NCBI GenBank assembly: GCA_025454405.1
Contig: JALOON010000012.1
Span: 1 to 64,000 of the forward strand
Reading direction: 5' to 3'
Length of the DNA: 64,000 nucleotides
Source: Oscillatoriaceae cyanobacterium Prado104
GTDB taxonomy: Bacteria > Cyanobacteriota > Cyanobacteriia > Cyanobacteriales > Microcoleaceae
Shown here: positions 9,002 to 17,521 of the stretch, one piece after another
Numbering within the stretch: the first letter of the stretch is position 1
Layout of the letters: each line of letters opens with the position of its first letter
Notes under the pieces: generated by a model
The model's input: the letters and a program-made list of their open reading frames with translations, nothing else
What the model was told of the DNA's origin: nothing
Databases searched by the model: none
Program-made: the position numbers and the translations under genes

Positions 9002-9345
9002 ATACCAAATCCGGGGAAAGCGACACCCTCGATCTTACGAATCGTCTCTTTCCTCTTTTATTCGCGTTATATCGTTTCCGGTTGATTCGGAATTATATAG
9101 TTTGATGCTGCTCTTTGAAACGTGCCTAACATACAGCAGCTTGCAGGTATGTGAAGTACACTCCTGGGTACAAAGAAACCCGATTTCTTAAAGAACCCGG
9201 GTTTCTGGGTGTACTTCATAAACTTGAAAACTGCTGTATCATACCGATGCAACCGGAATTGATATTATACCCTTCGGGAACGGCACAGCCTGTCGCGTCG
9301 AAAGCGGTTCCATCATCGAGGCGATAAGTAACCCGGATTTGGTAT
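9002..9345. repeat. Inverted-repeat element with a nested MITE
   Basis: The segment is bounded by perfect 14-bp inverted repeats, ATACCAAATCCGGG at 9002-9015 and CCCGGATTTGGTAT at 9332-9345. A second inner inverted pair, TTCCGGTTG...TCGG near 9075 and CCGATGCAACCGGAA near 9243, flanks MITE copy 2. There is no coding capacity. It fills most of the 454-bp gap between 8958 and 9413; the rest (9346-9412) shows nothing recognisable. The nested layout suggests repeated insertion into one palindromic repeat. Confidence 0.55.
9131..9239. mobile_element. MITE copy 2 (CAGCAG termini)
   Basis: This 109-bp segment begins ATACAGCAG and ends CTGCTGTAT. Its terminal arms match copy 1 at 544-643, including TTCAT/ATGAAGTACAC and the GAAACCC...GGGTTTCTG core. 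TA occurs at both ends. Inverted-repeat identity over the outer 30 bp is high. No transposase is encoded. Confidence 0.75.
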
Positions 9346-9412
9346 TATTCATATTATCCAGAGTGTTCGTAATGATTATTCGGCGACCTTGAGTTGAGAT
9401 CGCGATCGGTAA

Positions 9413-10915
9413 TTACACAGGTTTTTGCATAACTATAAGAGCCTGTGTGAGCACAGCCGGATCGTCTACAAAATCGCAGAGTGCAAAATACTTAGTCCAC
9501 TCCCGCTTGACATACTCGGGTGGGATCACTGCCTCTCCGTAAAAAGATGCGTCCCGAGGACCTCCGCCTCCCGTTGCACTATATAGAAACTTACCGCTGT
9601 CGTAATCTGCCAGAGCTGCTTCGGTATCCACAAATGAGTGTGCCAACGCATGATACCAATTATTAGAAGTATTGCTCTGGTTTCGGAGGGTGCGACACAG
9701 TTCGATAAAACTGCGCGCCTGAGTCGTGGCTAGAAAGATGCCTCCTGGTTTTAGTATCCTTGAGAACTCTTCCACCCACTTGATCTGGACAGGTTCTGCC
9801 AAATGAGAAAAGACAGAGTAGGCGTAAACAATATCGAAACTGCCCTCAGAAAATTCCAATGGAGGTAGTGGCTTGATTGCGCTGTAGTTTCCGTGTCTGA
9901 CGGTTTTGATACAGATGTCCGTCATTTCTGAATCGACATCAATGCCATATAAATTCTCGGCAGCGACATCTTTGAGGAAAAACCGAATTATCCGCCCCCA
10001 TCCACAGCCAAAATCGAGAATACGGCTATCTCGTCCTAGTTTTAGCCCCAATTTCCCTGCATACTGCTTGATTTGAGAATAGAAATTAAACGCTTCATTA
10101 AGAGCCGCTTGGCCCGAAGTCCCGACAAACTGACGCTGAAGTTCTTCAGCGGGAAATCCTGGCATTTCAATGCTGTCTACGATGCTGCGATCGAGACTTT
10201 TAACCAGTGTCTCGAACCATTGCCGATCGCTCATGCCACAACCATAAGTCAAGATAGCAGCGTTAGTGCTTTCGCAGGCAACAACCTCCGGTTTGCTAGA
10301 AACATTAGTTTTCGGCGGATGGTTGGCCAATTCTTCCGATATATTCATTGTGGAGAGCGCCTGCAATTGCTTTCCAGTCTGGTACTTTTGGGAGTTTAAG
10401 CGTTGTAATTGCTCTTGAGTTTTGTGGAGCAAAGGCTGATGTTGCTCCAATTCTGACTGAATTTGCTGTAGTCGAGTCCGAGAACGCTTTAAATCGGCCT
10501 GAATCTGCTTTAAGCGCGGCAGCTTTTGCTGAAATTTCACCACTGCGATCGGAACACTACTTTGATCTGAAAACAAAGCTTCGAGAACTAATTCACATTC
10601 CTCTGGCAGTTCGTCTACTCCTACTTCAGCCGAAAAGCCGCAGTTTTCCGAACCTACGACCGTTGAATAAATTTTAGCTACATCCGGGCGAGGATTATTA
10701 GTAGCAATTTGCTGAATTACTGTGCCACCGCTAGTTACTTTAATTGCAACTGCTGGATTTTTTTTTCCTAATATCCAGCCATAAACAAAAATTTTGTCCG
10801 TTTCAAATTCGAGATCGTTGCGCGGGCTATCTATATTATAGCCCCATAGCAAATCAGAATCTTCTACGGACAACGCAGCCACATCTCTAATTTTAATTGA
10901 GCTTTGTTCAGTCAT
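9413..10915 (-). CDS. Methyltransferase with N-terminal beta domain and coiled coil
   Basis: This 500-residue protein has three parts. Residues about 20-130 form a beta-rich domain (FVYGWILGKKNPAVAIKV, then GFSAEVGV) homologous to one in the TPR-WbsX protein. Residues about 130-190 are a Gln/Leu-rich coiled coil. The C-terminal part is a class I SAM methyltransferase with motif I ILDFGCGWGR, GIDVDSEM, FDIVYAYSVFSHL and LKPGGIFLATTQ. It probably methylates a sugar or other polysaccharide component. It is last in a minus-strand group (14240 to 9413) with two other methyltransferases and a sulfotransferase. Start is ATG at 10915. Confidence 0.85.
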   Translation of the reverse strand: MTEQSSIKIRDVAALSVEDSDLLWGYNIDSPRNDLEFETDKIFVYGWILGKKNPAVAIKVTSGGTVIQQIATNNPRPDVAKIYSTVVGSENCGFSAEVGVDELPEECELVLEALFSDQSSVPIAVVKFQQKLPRLKQIQADLKRSRTRLQQIQSELEQHQPLLHKTQEQLQRLNSQKYQTGKQLQALSTMNISEELANHPPKTNVSSKPEVVACESTNAAILTYGCGMSDRQWFETLVKSLDRSIVDSIEMPGFPAEELQRQFVGTSGQAALNEAFNFYSQIKQYAGKLGLKLGRDSRILDFGCGWGRIIRFFLKDVAAENLYGIDVDSEMTDICIKTVRHGNYSAIKPLPPLEFSEGSFDIVYAYSVFSHLAEPVQIKWVEEFSRILKPGGIFLATTQARSFIELCRTLRNQSNTSNNWYHALAHSFVDTEAALADYDSGKFLYSATGGGGPRDASFYGEAVIPPEYVKREWTKYFALCDFVDDPAVLTQALIVMQKPV

Positions 10916-10954
10916 TTTTTTTGTTTAGCTTTTGTTAGGAATGAATATCTCATT

Positions 10955-11767
10955 TTAACTGGAAACTGTGACAGTGTTAGCAATTATAGAGTTATTTTGC
11001 TCAAGTTTTGCCTGAACTTGTGACAGTTTTTGTCGAGATGCACTCAAAGCGAGATTGTACAGTTGAAATGAACTGGATAACCCTTTGCGTTTAGCTCTTA
11101 AATTTAATGCGGATTGATACAGTTCCATGTCTTTGCTAGTTATTTGTATTAGCTTTTTCATGGTATGTTTGTCATCCAATGCTTTTTGTAAATGCTCCAA
11201 ATAATTAGGATACTTGTTTTGATTAAAAACCTCTATTTTAAAATCATGCCAACCTAGCCTAAGCTTCAGTTCGGCTAAATCATCTTGAAAAAATTCTTGA
11301 ATGCCAACAAAATAAAAATCAGTCAAATCCATATCTTTACAATAGAAATCCGCTAAGGGATTTATTCCGTTGTTACTTTGCATCTCTATAAATTCTAACA
11401 AACTGATGTTGTTTTCAACCATATACTGATGTTCTTTGCTAAAGAAAACATCTTTTTGGGGCTGCGACTTCCAAAAAAAATAACCCGAAATGAATTGAAT
11501 AATAGGATTTCTCAGCCAAATTATTCTTTTGGCAGATGAGAAGTATCCCTTGTATTTGTGTGCCGCAAAATGACCGTGAATCACCCTTGTTTGCGGCTGA
11601 ACAGACAATCGGGCCAGAGTAGTTTCTAAAATTTCCCCTTGATAGTCATAAAAAACCTGCATCTGACCGTAAACTTGTTTTAAAGCTCTCCCAAACGTTC
11701 CTCCCGCTGTTTTGTGTACGTGAACTGAGATGATTTCTACTGGAAAATCCAAGGATAAATTGTTCAT
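10955..11767 (-). CDS. Sulfotransferase-family protein
   Basis: This 270-residue protein carries the two PAPS-binding elements of sulfotransferases. These are the P-loop-like HVHKTAGGTFGRAL near the N-terminus and the 3'-phosphate site RIIWLRNPIIQFISGYFFW about 90 residues later. The expected reaction is sulfate transfer from PAPS to a glycan hydroxyl in the cytoplasm. I chose the ATG at 11767. A TTG at 11824 would add 19 residues and overlap the upstream gene by 14 bp, so either start is possible. Together with neighbouring methyltransferases and glycosyltransferases it suggests a sulfated, methylated exopolysaccharide. Confidence 0.8.
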   Translation of the reverse strand: MNNLSLDFPVEIISVHVHKTAGGTFGRALKQVYGQMQVFYDYQGEILETTLARLSVQPQTRVIHGHFAAHKYKGYFSSAKRIIWLRNPIIQFISGYFFWKSQPQKDVFFSKEHQYMVENNISLLEFIEMQSNNGINPLADFYCKDMDLTDFYFVGIQEFFQDDLAELKLRLGWHDFKIEVFNQNKYPNYLEHLQKALDDKHTMKKLIQITSKDMELYQSALNLRAKRKGLSSSFQLYNLALSASRQKLSQVQAKLEQNNSIIANTVTVSS

Positions 11768-11810
11768 GACAAAGTTTGCGTGTTTTTTTTGCTGCTGGAT
11801 CGGTGTTTTA

Positions 11811-12593
11811 TTAACTGGAAACAACAGCTCTCTGAACAGCTATACTCCGTATCAATTGTTTCCACTCCGCTGAGTTAGTCAGGGAATAGGTATCAAATTC
11901 ATAGCCTTTCTCTAACGAGAAATTTGCAAAACTTTCTAACCAGTTTACCACTGTTTCTGTACGCGATAAAGGCGTACATTTCAAAGATTGCTGCAAGCAG
12001 TGAGTCATAGCAGTTATATCACCTTTGTGGTAAGCATACCAAGCATCCCACAACAAGAGTTTGTACTGCATTGCCTGTCCCTCTGTCTGATTGGCTGCTA
12101 GATTTTGTTCAAACAGGCATCGCTCCAAGACTGCCTGAGTCTGATGCAGTTGGGACTGAGATTGTTCCAACACAGCATCAGTCTCCCTCAGTCGATCTTG
12201 AGTTTGTGCTAATTTTACTTCGGTTTGAGTCAGTTGAGACTGAGATCGTTCCAATTCTGCCTCGGTCTGACGCAGTTGAGACTGAGATCGTTCCAATTCT
12301 GCCTCGGTCTGACGCAGTTGAGACTGAGATCGTTCCAATTCTGCCTCGGTCTGATGCAGTTGAGACTGAGATCGTTCCAATTCTGCCTCGGTCTGATGCA
12401 GTTGAGATTGAAATTCTTCTAACAACTCCCCGGTCTGATGCAGTTGAGACTGAGATTGTTCTAACAACTCCTCTGTCTGATGCAGTTGAGACTGAGATTG
12501 TTCTAACAACTCCTCTGTCTGATGCAGTTGAGACTGAGATTGTTCTAACAACTCCTCTGTCTGATACAGTTGAGACTGAGATTGTTCTAACAA
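11811..12593 (-). CDS. 14-residue-repeat coiled coil plus C-terminal domain (probable frameshifted tail of the upstream methyltransferase)
   Basis: The N-terminal two thirds is about eleven copies of a 14-residue unit, LLEQSQSQLHQTEE and variants ELERSQSQLRQTEA. Two heptads per unit predict a long parallel coiled coil. The last 90 residues are a compact helical domain (WDAWYAYHKGDITAMTHCLQQ, then SAEWKQLIRS) of unknown function. The nominal start is a TTG overlapping the upstream stop codon, which is unconvincing because the repeat pattern continues upstream of it in this frame (SQLYQTEE). Removing two bases from a GAGAGA tract at 12620-12625 fuses it to the methyltransferase as one protein of about 562 residues. 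Confidence 0.7.
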   Translation of the reverse strand: MLEQSQSQLYQTEELLEQSQSQLHQTEELLEQSQSQLHQTEELLEQSQSQLHQTGELLEEFQSQLHQTEAELERSQSQLHQTEAELERSQSQLRQTEAELERSQSQLRQTEAELERSQSQLTQTEVKLAQTQDRLRETDAVLEQSQSQLHQTQAVLERCLFEQNLAANQTEGQAMQYKLLLWDAWYAYHKGDITAMTHCLQQSLKCTPLSRTETVVNWLESFANFSLEKGYEFDTYSLTNSAEWKQLIRSIAVQRAVVSS

Positions 12594-12617
12594 CTCCTCT
12601 GTCTGATACAGTTGAGA
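12130..12617. repeat. 42-bp tandem repeat array within the coiled-coil gene
   Basis: About eleven 42-bp units encode the 14-residue repeats. Adjacent units in the 3' half of the array (around 12230-12400) are almost identical at DNA level. That implies recent expansion and possible copy-number variation. The array is fully coding on the minus strand, with no spacers, so it is not a CRISPR. Confidence 0.9.
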
Positions 12618-13501
12618 CTGAGAGATAATAATGCCTGAAGTTTATAAACCTCAGATTGTAATTCGGAGCATCTGATATCCTTCAACTCTAAATGAGAATT
12701 AGATTGATTTAATTTAGCTTCCGTATCCTTTTCAAGTTCTATTAAAACATCATCCCGATCGTCAATAAAAATTGAATCTAACAGTTCTTGTGTATTATTT
12801 ATTTCATCCGAACAAACAGCCACAAAATAGATTGGTTCCCGTAAAGAACAAAATTCTCTTTTGAGGTCATCTTTTTTGCTAGTGTAAGATCTAATAGTTG
12901 AGGGAAGACTATTTGCCAACAATGGAAATACAAAAGAGCCTATTGCTAATCTCTGTCCATATAGCTTAACGTTTTTGAAGTAACGACTTAGTAAACTGAC
13001 GAATTGATATTCGTAGGGTTCTTTTACATGAAATTGATTATTAGGATTAGCTGAGGCAGATTGCGGATTTTCGGAATAGGTCAAACGATTAGGGGCGGAA
13101 ATCACTAAAACCCCTCCCGGCTTCAATACTCGTTTAATTTCTCGCATCATTTCATCATGCTTATCGTGATGCTCAATGGTTTCAAAAGATGTTACTATAT
13201 CAAGAGATTCACTAGAAAGAGGAATAGCATCGCAAGAGCCTACAACAAACTCTAAATTGGCAATATCTCCGTATTTTTTACGAGAGAAGTTGACGCATTC
13301 TCTATCAATGTCAACGCCGATAACGGAGTTAGCAACTTTAGATAAATAAGCACTTCCATATCCCTCTCCAGAGGCTATATCGAGAACTGATTTACCTTGA
13401 ACAAACTCTAGTGCTAAAGCATAGCGATGTAAATGCTCGTACCGGATACGACCCTGTACTGTAGGAACGTACCTTTCTCCTGTAAATGCCATTTCCATCA
13501 T
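12587..13501 (-). CDS. SAM-dependent methyltransferase (N-terminal part of a coiled-coil methyltransferase)
   Basis: This 304-residue reading frame begins with FTGERYVPTVQGRIRYEHLHRY, typical of methyltransferases in cyanobacterial glycan loci. Motif I is VLDIASGEGYGSAYL, followed by VIGVDID, IVTSFETIEHH and LKPGGVLVISAPNRL. From about residue 255 the chain becomes a coiled coil (IELEKDTEAKLNQSNSHLE), then stops abruptly in CIRQRSC. The preceding sequence LLS followed by the other frame gives LLSQSQLYQTEELL, matching the repeat consensus, so the stop results from a shift at 12620-12625. Substrate unknown. It lies 31 bp after the methyltransferase at 13533. Confidence 0.85.
   Translation of the reverse strand: MMEMAFTGERYVPTVQGRIRYEHLHRYALALEFVQGKSVLDIASGEGYGSAYLSKVANSVIGVDIDRECVNFSRKKYGDIANLEFVVGSCDAIPLSSESLDIVTSFETIEHHDKHDEMMREIKRVLKPGGVLVISAPNRLTYSENPQSASANPNNQFHVKEPYEYQFVSLLSRYFKNVKLYGQRLAIGSFVFPLLANSLPSTIRSYTSKKDDLKREFCSLREPIYFVAVCSDEINNTQELLDSIFIDDRDDVLIELEKDTEAKLNQSNSHLELKDIRCSELQSEVYKLQALLSLSLNCIRQRSC
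12620..12625. other. Probable dinucleotide slippage site (GA)3
   Basis: The plus-strand tract GAGAGA (TCTCTC on the coding strand) is where the methyltransferase and coiled-coil frames separate. A two-unit tract would give LLSQSQL, the exact repeat consensus. It could be a genuine mutation, a phase-variable switch or a sequencing error. Confidence 0.6.
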
Positions 13502-13532
13502 CGGATATACCTCTTTAAAATTTTAGTTCCAG

Positions 13533-14240
13533 CTAATTAGTTGATTTTACGCCAACCAGTGCTTGAGCGGCGGGATATTCTAAGGAATAAATTCTGCATT
13601 CGTCGAATCCTGCTTGTACAAGCTGTTTCCAAGCATCTGCTCCATATTCAGTATAAACTAAAAGATCGGCTTTACTTGACCCACTCTCACCATGATAGCT
13701 AGGGAGTAAGCCTTCCCTTGTTCTGGTTAGTCTGTCTACTACTATAGGTATGGTAAAACAGCAAAAACCACCGGGATTCAATACTCGCATGGACTCCGAC
13801 AAGGCTTTAATCGGATCGTGTATGTGTTCCAGTGTATCTGAATGTACGACTAGATCGTAAGATCGATCGGGGAAAGGTAGGCACATCAAGTCAACTTGCG
13901 GATAGGATGCCAAAGTATGATTAGGATTATTTGATAAGTATTGCGTTAAACTACCTGCTTCATTGATCTCTAATATTTTTAACTGCTGGATTCTAGGAAG
14001 CTTAATAAAGTATTTAAATAAACCATTATAATTAAAACACTTCATAATTGCCTTAGCCAGAGCCATAGACCGCAAATTAGCATGACACTTCATACAAGTG
14101 CAGCCTTGTTGGCGATTGATATATTCAACTTCGTAGCTTGAGAGTCCCCACTCATTAATCAGTGAATCCCATAAAACTGATGAATATGTGATTTGGTCGG
14201 AACCACAGCAGGTGCATAATTGAATTTTATTTCCCATCAC
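13533..14240 (-). CDS. SAM-dependent methyltransferase with N-terminal cysteine pairs
   Basis: This 235-residue protein has the same architecture as 8242-8958. CTCCGS at about 8-13 and CMKCHANLRSMALAKA at about 49-64 form a zinc-ribbon-like region. A class I methyltransferase follows, with ILEINEAGSLTQYL, YDLVVHSDTLEHIHDP and LNPGGFCCFTIPIV. Sequence similarity to the 8242 gene is clear in the C-terminal half, so the two are diverged paralogues. It is first in a four-gene minus-strand group leading to 9413. Likely role is methylation of a glycan precursor; substrate unknown. Confidence 0.8.
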   Translation of the reverse strand: MMGNKIQLCTCCGSDQITYSSVLWDSLINEWGLSSYEVEYINRQQGCTCMKCHANLRSMALAKAIMKCFNYNGLFKYFIKLPRIQQLKILEINEAGSLTQYLSNNPNHTLASYPQVDLMCLPFPDRSYDLVVHSDTLEHIHDPIKALSESMRVLNPGGFCCFTIPIVVDRLTRTREGLLPSYHGESGSSKADLLVYTEYGADAWKQLVQAGFDECRIYSLEYPAAQALVGVKSTN

Positions 14241-14293
14241 TTAACCAGCCTCTCCTCAATCATCAACTTCGCCCGCTCCCGCATCTTACGATT

Positions 14294-14551
14294 TCACCTC
14301 AAGCAAAATTTATTAATATCCTTACCGGGATTTTCCCTGCCAACAGTAATATCAGTCCATCGATAAAGACTCCCATTAATCGCAGTATGTTCCCACAAGT
14401 CTAGCTCCAAACAAACAAAAGCCTGAGCCACAAAATTGCCGATAACAGTGTCGCCTAATAACCTACCATGGTCGCGATCGTGCTGATGCATCGGCGGCAC
14501 TGGGATAAAACCGTTACCGTCCCGACTATACCAGATCTCAAGTCACCTGAG
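14294..14551 (-). pseudogene. Unrecognised reading-frame remnant
   Basis: The minus-strand frame reads LEIWYSRDGNGFIPVPPMHQ, continues through LELDLWEHTAINGSLYRWTD and ends in GKDINKFCLR. Composition is protein-like, but the frame is closed upstream by TGA and has no convincing start. It may be the tail of a lost gene. I do not recognise the family. It occupies most of the 413-bp gap between 14240 and 14654; the remainder holds nothing recognisable. Confidence 0.3.
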
Positions 14552-14653
14552 GCTCGGTTGCCAAAATGATGTATTATAAACAATGCTGGTGCTGGAGTAA
14601 GCAGCCCCATTGGCTCTAGAATAATTTTATAGCGCAAAAGTAATTTAACAAAA

Positions 14654-17521
14654 ATGAACGAGCAAAAGGCTGTGACCGAATTCGATAAAGGCAATCAACT
14701 TCTGCAAGACGGAAAAGTAGAAGATGCGATCGCGGCCTATTGCCATGCCATCGAGTTAAATCCCCACAATTTCTGGTTTCGCCAGCAGTTAGGGGAAGCT
14801 CTTGCCAAGCTGGAACGATGGGATGAAGCAGTCACAGCTTTTTGTGGCGCGATCGAACTCAAGCCTGATTTTTCTTGGTCTTACCACTACTTGGGAGATG
14901 CCCTCGCTCAACAGCAAAAATGGCAAGAATCTGCTGAGTCCTTCCGCAAAGGAATTGGACTCAATCCCGAACATTTTGGGACTTATGTGGGGCTAGGTAA
15001 TACTTTAGTAAAACTGGGTCAACTGGATGACGCGATCGCTGCTTACCGCCGCGCTAGTGAACTCAACCCTGAGGCTGATTGGATTTACCATACCTTGGCA
15101 AGTCTGCTGCAACAGCGAGCTCAGTCGGATTTAGCAGACGCGATCGCCTCGTACCGCCACATCATAGAACTCAATCCAGACCACGTGGAAGCCTATCATA
15201 ATCTTTTGCAGGTTCAACCCGATAACTCGGAAACTTGGTTGCAGTTGGCCCAAGCTTTTGTAAGACAGGAACAGATGGAGGAAGCTATCGCAGCTTACCG
15301 TCGCGCGATCGATCTGAACCCAAGCTCCGGTGAAGCTTATCACGAGTTGGGTTCTGTTCTAGCTCGTGAGGAAAAATGGGAAGAGGCGATTGTTGCTTAT
15401 GAGCGTGCAGTGGAATTTTCCCCAGATTTAGCAAAGACTTACTATATGTTAGGGGAATCACAGGCAAAACTTGGCAATCGAGAAGAAGCAAGTCGTTGTT
15501 ACCGCTGCGCCGCAGAACTGTTAGAAGGAGAAGGGAAGATTGACGAAGCGATCGCTACTTATCAGCAGGTAGTGCTCCAGCAGCCAAGCGCAGCGGAATG
15601 GTTGAATTTGGGGATGCTTTTATTCCAACAAAACAGCCTTGAGGAATCATTAAATTGCTACCAAAAAGCTTTAGAGCTTCAACCAGAACAACGAGATAGT
15701 TACTTTAATTTAGCCAAGCTATTAATTCAGGAAGGTTTGCTTAATGAAGTAATGGCTTGTTACCATCAAGTGTTTAACAACGATTCCAGCCATGCCCGGA
15801 TTTACCATGAGTTAAGTATAAATTTGGCTGAACAAGGTTTGATAAATGAAGCTTTAGTTTGTTTTCAACAGACACCGCGGAGACAGCCTAGCGCTGGTGA
15901 AGTTTGCGAGTATATATGGAAGGGATTGAATCAATTAGGGCCACTGGATGAGACAAGTGTTTATTGCCAAACGGAAATTCAACCATCGACGGCAGAAACC
16001 CACTTTAGAGAGACTAGCCAATATCTAGTCCTGGCGATCGACTTTTTAGCCGACTCCGCTAAGATATTTCTTGAAAAAGCTGGGTTTTCCATCGCCAACC
16101 TAGAATTAATGAGCCTGGATGATATAAACTTGGAAGATATATACATTAACAGTTTTCATCAAACTCAGAAGAGCTATCTAGCTAGAAAATTTGAAAAAAA
16201 AAAATGGGAAAGATTTGCACATCCCGATGTTACACAAAATCTTAATTTTCAGCAGAGCCTGGTAGAAACTGGTTATATATATTTAATTTGCCCCATTAGC
16301 GGAAAAATTATTAGATCGAATCAATCATTTAATTTGGGCGATACTAGTATTGTTTATCGTTTTATTGGATCTCATGTTTTCTATTTAATCGTTGGCGGAT
16401 GGGGGGGCAGCAAGCGTTCTATTTATTTTCCCCATTTGGAGCTAATATTGAATTGCCGGGGACAGGATTGGTTTGCTTTACAAATGAGTCAAAATACTAT
16501 AAATGCTTTGAAAAGCTGTGCTACTGTTTGTTGGGAGTCGTTTAAAGCTTATATTAATAGCAGCCTGAAAAAGGAAACAGTAGCTTTGTCTGGATTTGTA
16601 GCTAATATTGGACACTATTTTTGGAATGATATGTCTGGCATTCACAACTTATATGAGAATGGAATACTGGAAAAAGTAGATAAGTTTTTAGTAGGACCTT
16701 ATGAGTATTTCAGTATAGCTCACATTTTCCATGAAATCTCTCCAGAAAAGTTTATCCACGCTACTGAAACGGGCATCGCTCTTTTCAAAACTCTCATGTC
16801 AAGTAATTATTTTTGTGTCCGGCCGACTGATTTAGTGGTCAAAGAAAAGTTAGCAAATCGAGTTATTCAGGCTTCTATTAAAAGATGCTCTCCAGCTTTT
16901 TTGCAAGAAGTTGAACAAGTCAAGCAACATTTCCCGATTTTATGGGTAGGTTGTCGCAACCGCAACAGAGTATGGCTATCCCAAGTAGAGGGAACAGCAA
17001 ATATTATCACAAGTTTGTATTCTGAATTCCCTAATTTAGGAGTTGTATTTGGGGGGTGGTCTCCTAAAGAGAATGAGGAAGCTACTCCGTGGGAAACTTC
17101 CTGGCTAGAAGCACCCACAAAAACTTTTGTTGAGCAAATTTTAGATATTCTACCTCCCTATATTAAGACCTACAATGCCTGTGGTCGTCCCAATTATGAA
17201 AATATTGTTTTGTGTAACGCTATAGACTTATATATAGCACCGATGGGAAGCGAAACTGCTTATATATCAACGCTTGCTAACAAGCCAGGTGTACTTCATA
17301 CAAATACTGGTTTTCCTTGGGCTACCATAGAACCTCTGTATGTGGAGGCTCGAGAAAACTGCATACCACCTGTATTGATTGACAGCAAATACATTGTCGA
17401 GCAGGATAATTCCAGCCACATGGCTCGGAACTATGATTGCGACTGGCGAGTGATTTACCATGAAGCTATTAAAATTATATACAAATTAATTATGCATCAA
17501 GCTGAAGGCCATAGGAGATAA
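14654..17521 (+). CDS. TPR protein with a C-terminal putative glycosyltransferase-like domain
   Basis: This is a 955-residue protein. About a dozen TPR units fill residues 1-450 (for example KLERWDEAVTAFCGAIELKP), closely related to those of the 2862-7151 protein. The C-terminal half (about 480-940) is a different, globular region containing NIGHYFWNDMSGIHNLYENG, ILWVGCRNRNRVW, FPNLGVVFGGW and APMGSETAYISTLANKPGVL. The last two resemble a GT-B C-terminal nucleotide-sugar fold, but I cannot name a family. Context suggests glycan assembly. Its stop overlaps the convergent gene at 17497 by 25 bp. Confidence 0.8.
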   Translation: MNEQKAVTEFDKGNQLLQDGKVEDAIAAYCHAIELNPHNFWFRQQLGEALAKLERWDEAVTAFCGAIELKPDFSWSYHYLGDALAQQQKWQESAESFRKGIGLNPEHFGTYVGLGNTLVKLGQLDDAIAAYRRASELNPEADWIYHTLASLLQQRAQSDLADAIASYRHIIELNPDHVEAYHNLLQVQPDNSETWLQLAQAFVRQEQMEEAIAAYRRAIDLNPSSGEAYHELGSVLAREEKWEEAIVAYERAVEFSPDLAKTYYMLGESQAKLGNREEASRCYRCAAELLEGEGKIDEAIATYQQVVLQQPSAAEWLNLGMLLFQQNSLEESLNCYQKALELQPEQRDSYFNLAKLLIQEGLLNEVMACYHQVFNNDSSHARIYHELSINLAEQGLINEALVCFQQTPRRQPSAGEVCEYIWKGLNQLGPLDETSVYCQTEIQPSTAETHFRETSQYLVLAIDFLADSAKIFLEKAGFSIANLELMSLDDINLEDIYINSFHQTQKSYLARKFEKKKWERFAHPDVTQNLNFQQSLVETGYIYLICPISGKIIRSNQSFNLGDTSIVYRFIGSHVFYLIVGGWGGSKRSIYFPHLELILNCRGQDWFALQMSQNTINALKSCATVCWESFKAYINSSLKKETVALSGFVANIGHYFWNDMSGIHNLYENGILEKVDKFLVGPYEYFSIAHIFHEISPEKFIHATETGIALFKTLMSSNYFCVRPTDLVVKEKLANRVIQASIKRCSPAFLQEVEQVKQHFPILWVGCRNRNRVWLSQVEGTANIITSLYSEFPNLGVVFGGWSPKENEEATPWETSWLEAPTKTFVEQILDILPPYIKTYNACGRPNYENIVLCNAIDLYIAPMGSETAYISTLANKPGVLHTNTGFPWATIEPLYVEARENCIPPVLIDSKYIVEQDNSSHMARNYDCDWRVIYHEAIKIIYKLIMHQAEGHRR

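Noticed and set aside
12071..12628. Long repetitive open frame on the plus strand, CRISPR-like at first sight
   Set aside because: It is the antisense of the 42-bp coding repeats. There are no unique spacers, and the minus-strand coiled coil explains it.
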